22,793 nucleotides of DNA from CAZHGD01 sp964531735 (GTDB lineage Bacteria > Armatimonadota > UBA10988): NCBI GenBank assembly GCA_964531735.1, contig CAZHGD010000123.1:1-22793 (forward strand), written 5' to 3'. The notes beneath the pieces were generated by a model. That model did no database searches and was not told the origin of the DNA. It saw only the letters and a program-made list of their open reading frames with translations. The translations under genes were made by a program, and so were the position numbers. Shown here in pieces: positions 21,674 to 22,793 of this stretch (position 1 is the stretch's first letter; the number at the start of each line of letters is the position of its first letter).

Positions 21674-22793
21674 CTAGTTCGCCGGTGCCTTCAGTTCCTG
21701 CGCCGCCGCCAGCTCGAACGCGGCGGCGGCCCGCTGCACGTCCAGGCGTGCCCGCTGCCGGTCGAGTTCGGCCCGCGCGCGCTCGAACAGCGCGCTGTTG
21801 ACCTCGATCAGCGTAGTCCGCGCGCGCTCGTACTGGAGCGCTTTGACGCGGTGCGCCTCAGCCGTGGCGGCGACGCGCGCCGCCGCCAGTTCCAGCCGGG
21901 CCCGCGCGGCCCGGTCGTCCTGGTACGCCTTCAGCACCTCCACGGCGATGCCGGCGCGCAGCTCCTCGAGCGCCAGGGCGGCCAGCTTGGCGGCCTCGCC
22001 GGCCTCCGCCGCCTGGCGGCCCGGCGCGTCGTCCATGCGGCTGAGCGGCCAGTTCAGCTCGACGCCGAAGACCGCCTCACTGCCCGCGCGCAGCGCGGTC
22101 TTCGGCTGCGTGCGCGCGCGCCCGGTCAGCGCGAAGGTCGGCAGGCCGTCGGCCACGCTGAAGTCGCGGCCGGCAGTGGCTTCGGCGAGGCGCAGTTGCA
22201 GCGCCACCACCTCCGGCCGGTGCTCCTGCGCGCGCCGCACGACCTCGGCCAACGGCGGAAAGACCGGCGGCAGGGCCGCGGGTAGCGCCGGCTGCAGGAC
22301 GCGCGCGAGGTCTTTCGCGCCGAGCAGACGGTTGAGGTTGGCCATCGCCATGGTCACGCCGCTGTCGGCATCGACCACCGCCGCGCGCGCTTCCAGCACG
22401 CCCGCATCGGCCTGCAGTTGGTCGACCGCGGCGACCTTCTCGATCTTCACCAGGTCGCGCACGCGCTGCTGTTGCGCTGCGGCCTGGTTGAGCCCGTCCT
22501 GGGCCACCTGCCGGCCGGCCAGTGCCAGCAGCAGGTCGCACCACGCGCCCGCCACCTCACAGCGCAGCCGCGCCACCGCGGCCAGGTAGTCCGCCTGCGC
22601 CGCGGCCCCCGCCGCGCGCGCCCGCCGGTCGAGGGCCGGGCCGCCGGCATGCCAGAGCAACTGCCGGGCGTTCAGCTCGACGCGGTAGCCGAGCCCAGGC
22701 TCGATCAGGCCACGACCGCCGGCCGGATCACGGACCTCGGGCGCGCGGGCCTCGCCGCCGACCGTCAGGTTGATATCGGGGCGGATCCGGGGC
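21674..22793 (-). CDS. TolC-family outer-membrane efflux protein (N-terminus beyond window)
   Basis: 372 residues visible, with no start in the window; the first visible residues are PRIRPDINLTVGGEARAPEV, so translation begins off the edge. The region shows the TolC pattern of long amphipathic helices with a central strand pair: strand GLGYRVELNARQLLW, helix-rich KIEKVAAVDQLQADAGVLEARAAVVDA, a PLAEVVRRAQEHRPEVVALQLRLAEA linker typical of the second OEP repeat, strand TFALTGRARTQPKTALRA, GVELNWPLS, then a final long helix to ALFERARAELDRQRARLDVQ. It would form a trimeric outer-membrane channel for type I secretion or RND efflux; the inner-membrane partners would lie upstream off the window. 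A dehydrogenase follows after 22 bp, an unusual companion. Confidence 0.85.
   Translation of the reverse strand, partial: PRIRPDINLTVGGEARAPEVRDPAGGRGLIEPGLGYRVELNARQLLWHAGGPALDRRARAAGAAAQADYLAAVARLRCEVAGAWCDLLLALAGRQVAQDGLNQAAAQQQRVRDLVKIEKVAAVDQLQADAGVLEARAAVVDADSGVTMAMANLNRLLGAKDLARVLQPALPAALPPVFPPLAEVVRRAQEHRPEVVALQLRLAEATAGRDFSVADGLPTFALTGRARTQPKTALRAGSEAVFGVELNWPLSRMDDAPGRQAAEAGEAAKLAALALEELRAGIAVEVLKAYQDDRAARARLELAAARVAATAEAHRVKALQYERARTTLIEVNSALFERARAELDRQRARLDVQRAAAAFELAAAQELKAPAN

Noticed and set aside
1..22793. CRISPR arrays, tRNA or rRNA genes, transposases
   Set aside because: No regularly spaced direct repeats with spacers, no tRNA-like cloverleaf that I can recognise, and no transposase or integrase reading frame. 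The regular 99-bp periodicity at 16553-18031 is the ankyrin array.

Overview
The window is GC-rich bacterial DNA (clearly above 60% G+C by eye). It carries a run of exactly 100 N at 13869-13968, so it is draft or metagenome-assembled sequence. A TolC-type outer-membrane protein and several Sec-type signal peptides point to a diderm. Three Gfo/Idh/MocA oxidoreductases, a DUF4838 protein, an opine-dehydrogenase family protein, a DUF1080 domain, a caspase-like protein, a TIR fusion, ankyrin proteins and a copper-amine-oxidase-like 'stalk' domain together recall Planctomycetota, other PVC-type bacteria or Armatimonadota. No marker gene is present, so this assignment is inference. All genes lie on the minus strand except the opine-dehydrogenase family gene at 15344-16411.

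Layout, read along the minus strand from right to left. 22793-20324: a TolC-like protein (cut by the window edge), a Gfo/Idh/MocA dehydrogenase 22 bp downstream, and a possible 63-residue Cys-rich ORF that overlaps its stop. 20107-16550: two tandem exported ankyrin proteins, one ending in a stalk domain. 16412-16549: the convergent junction with the opine-dehydrogenase gene, holding a palindromic repeat inside a 36-bp direct duplication. 15170-13668: an exported caspase-STN-DUF1080 fusion interrupted by the assembly gap. 13474-10523: a class III cyclase-STAND ATPase-TPR regulator.

10421-3977: a probable operon with a recognisable promoter: DUF4838 protein, ornithine cyclodeaminase/mu-crystallin family enzyme, large exported TIM-barrel glycosidase-like protein, and a 74-residue protein. 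The first three genes are 30-32 bp apart and the last 47 bp. It ends in a hairpin cluster. 3754-837: two Gfo/Idh/MocA proteins (one with an intact EKP motif, one in which it reads TVP), separated by a perfect 12-bp hairpin, then a CDP-alcohol phosphatidyltransferase-like membrane protein. 658-1: the N-terminal 219 residues of a TIR-FGE (formylglycine-generating-like) fusion that runs off the window.

The unifying themes are handling of unusual sugars or glycans (three Gfo/Idh/MocA proteins, DUF1080, the glycosidase-like barrel, DUF4838) and multidomain signalling or cell-death-type proteins (TIR-FGE, caspase, cyclase-STAND, ankyrins). The strongest candidates for something undescribed are the caspase-STN-DUF1080 architecture, the TIR-FGE fusion, the glycosidase-like barrel with an inserted phage-structural-like domain, and a dispersed 46-bp palindromic intergenic repeat.
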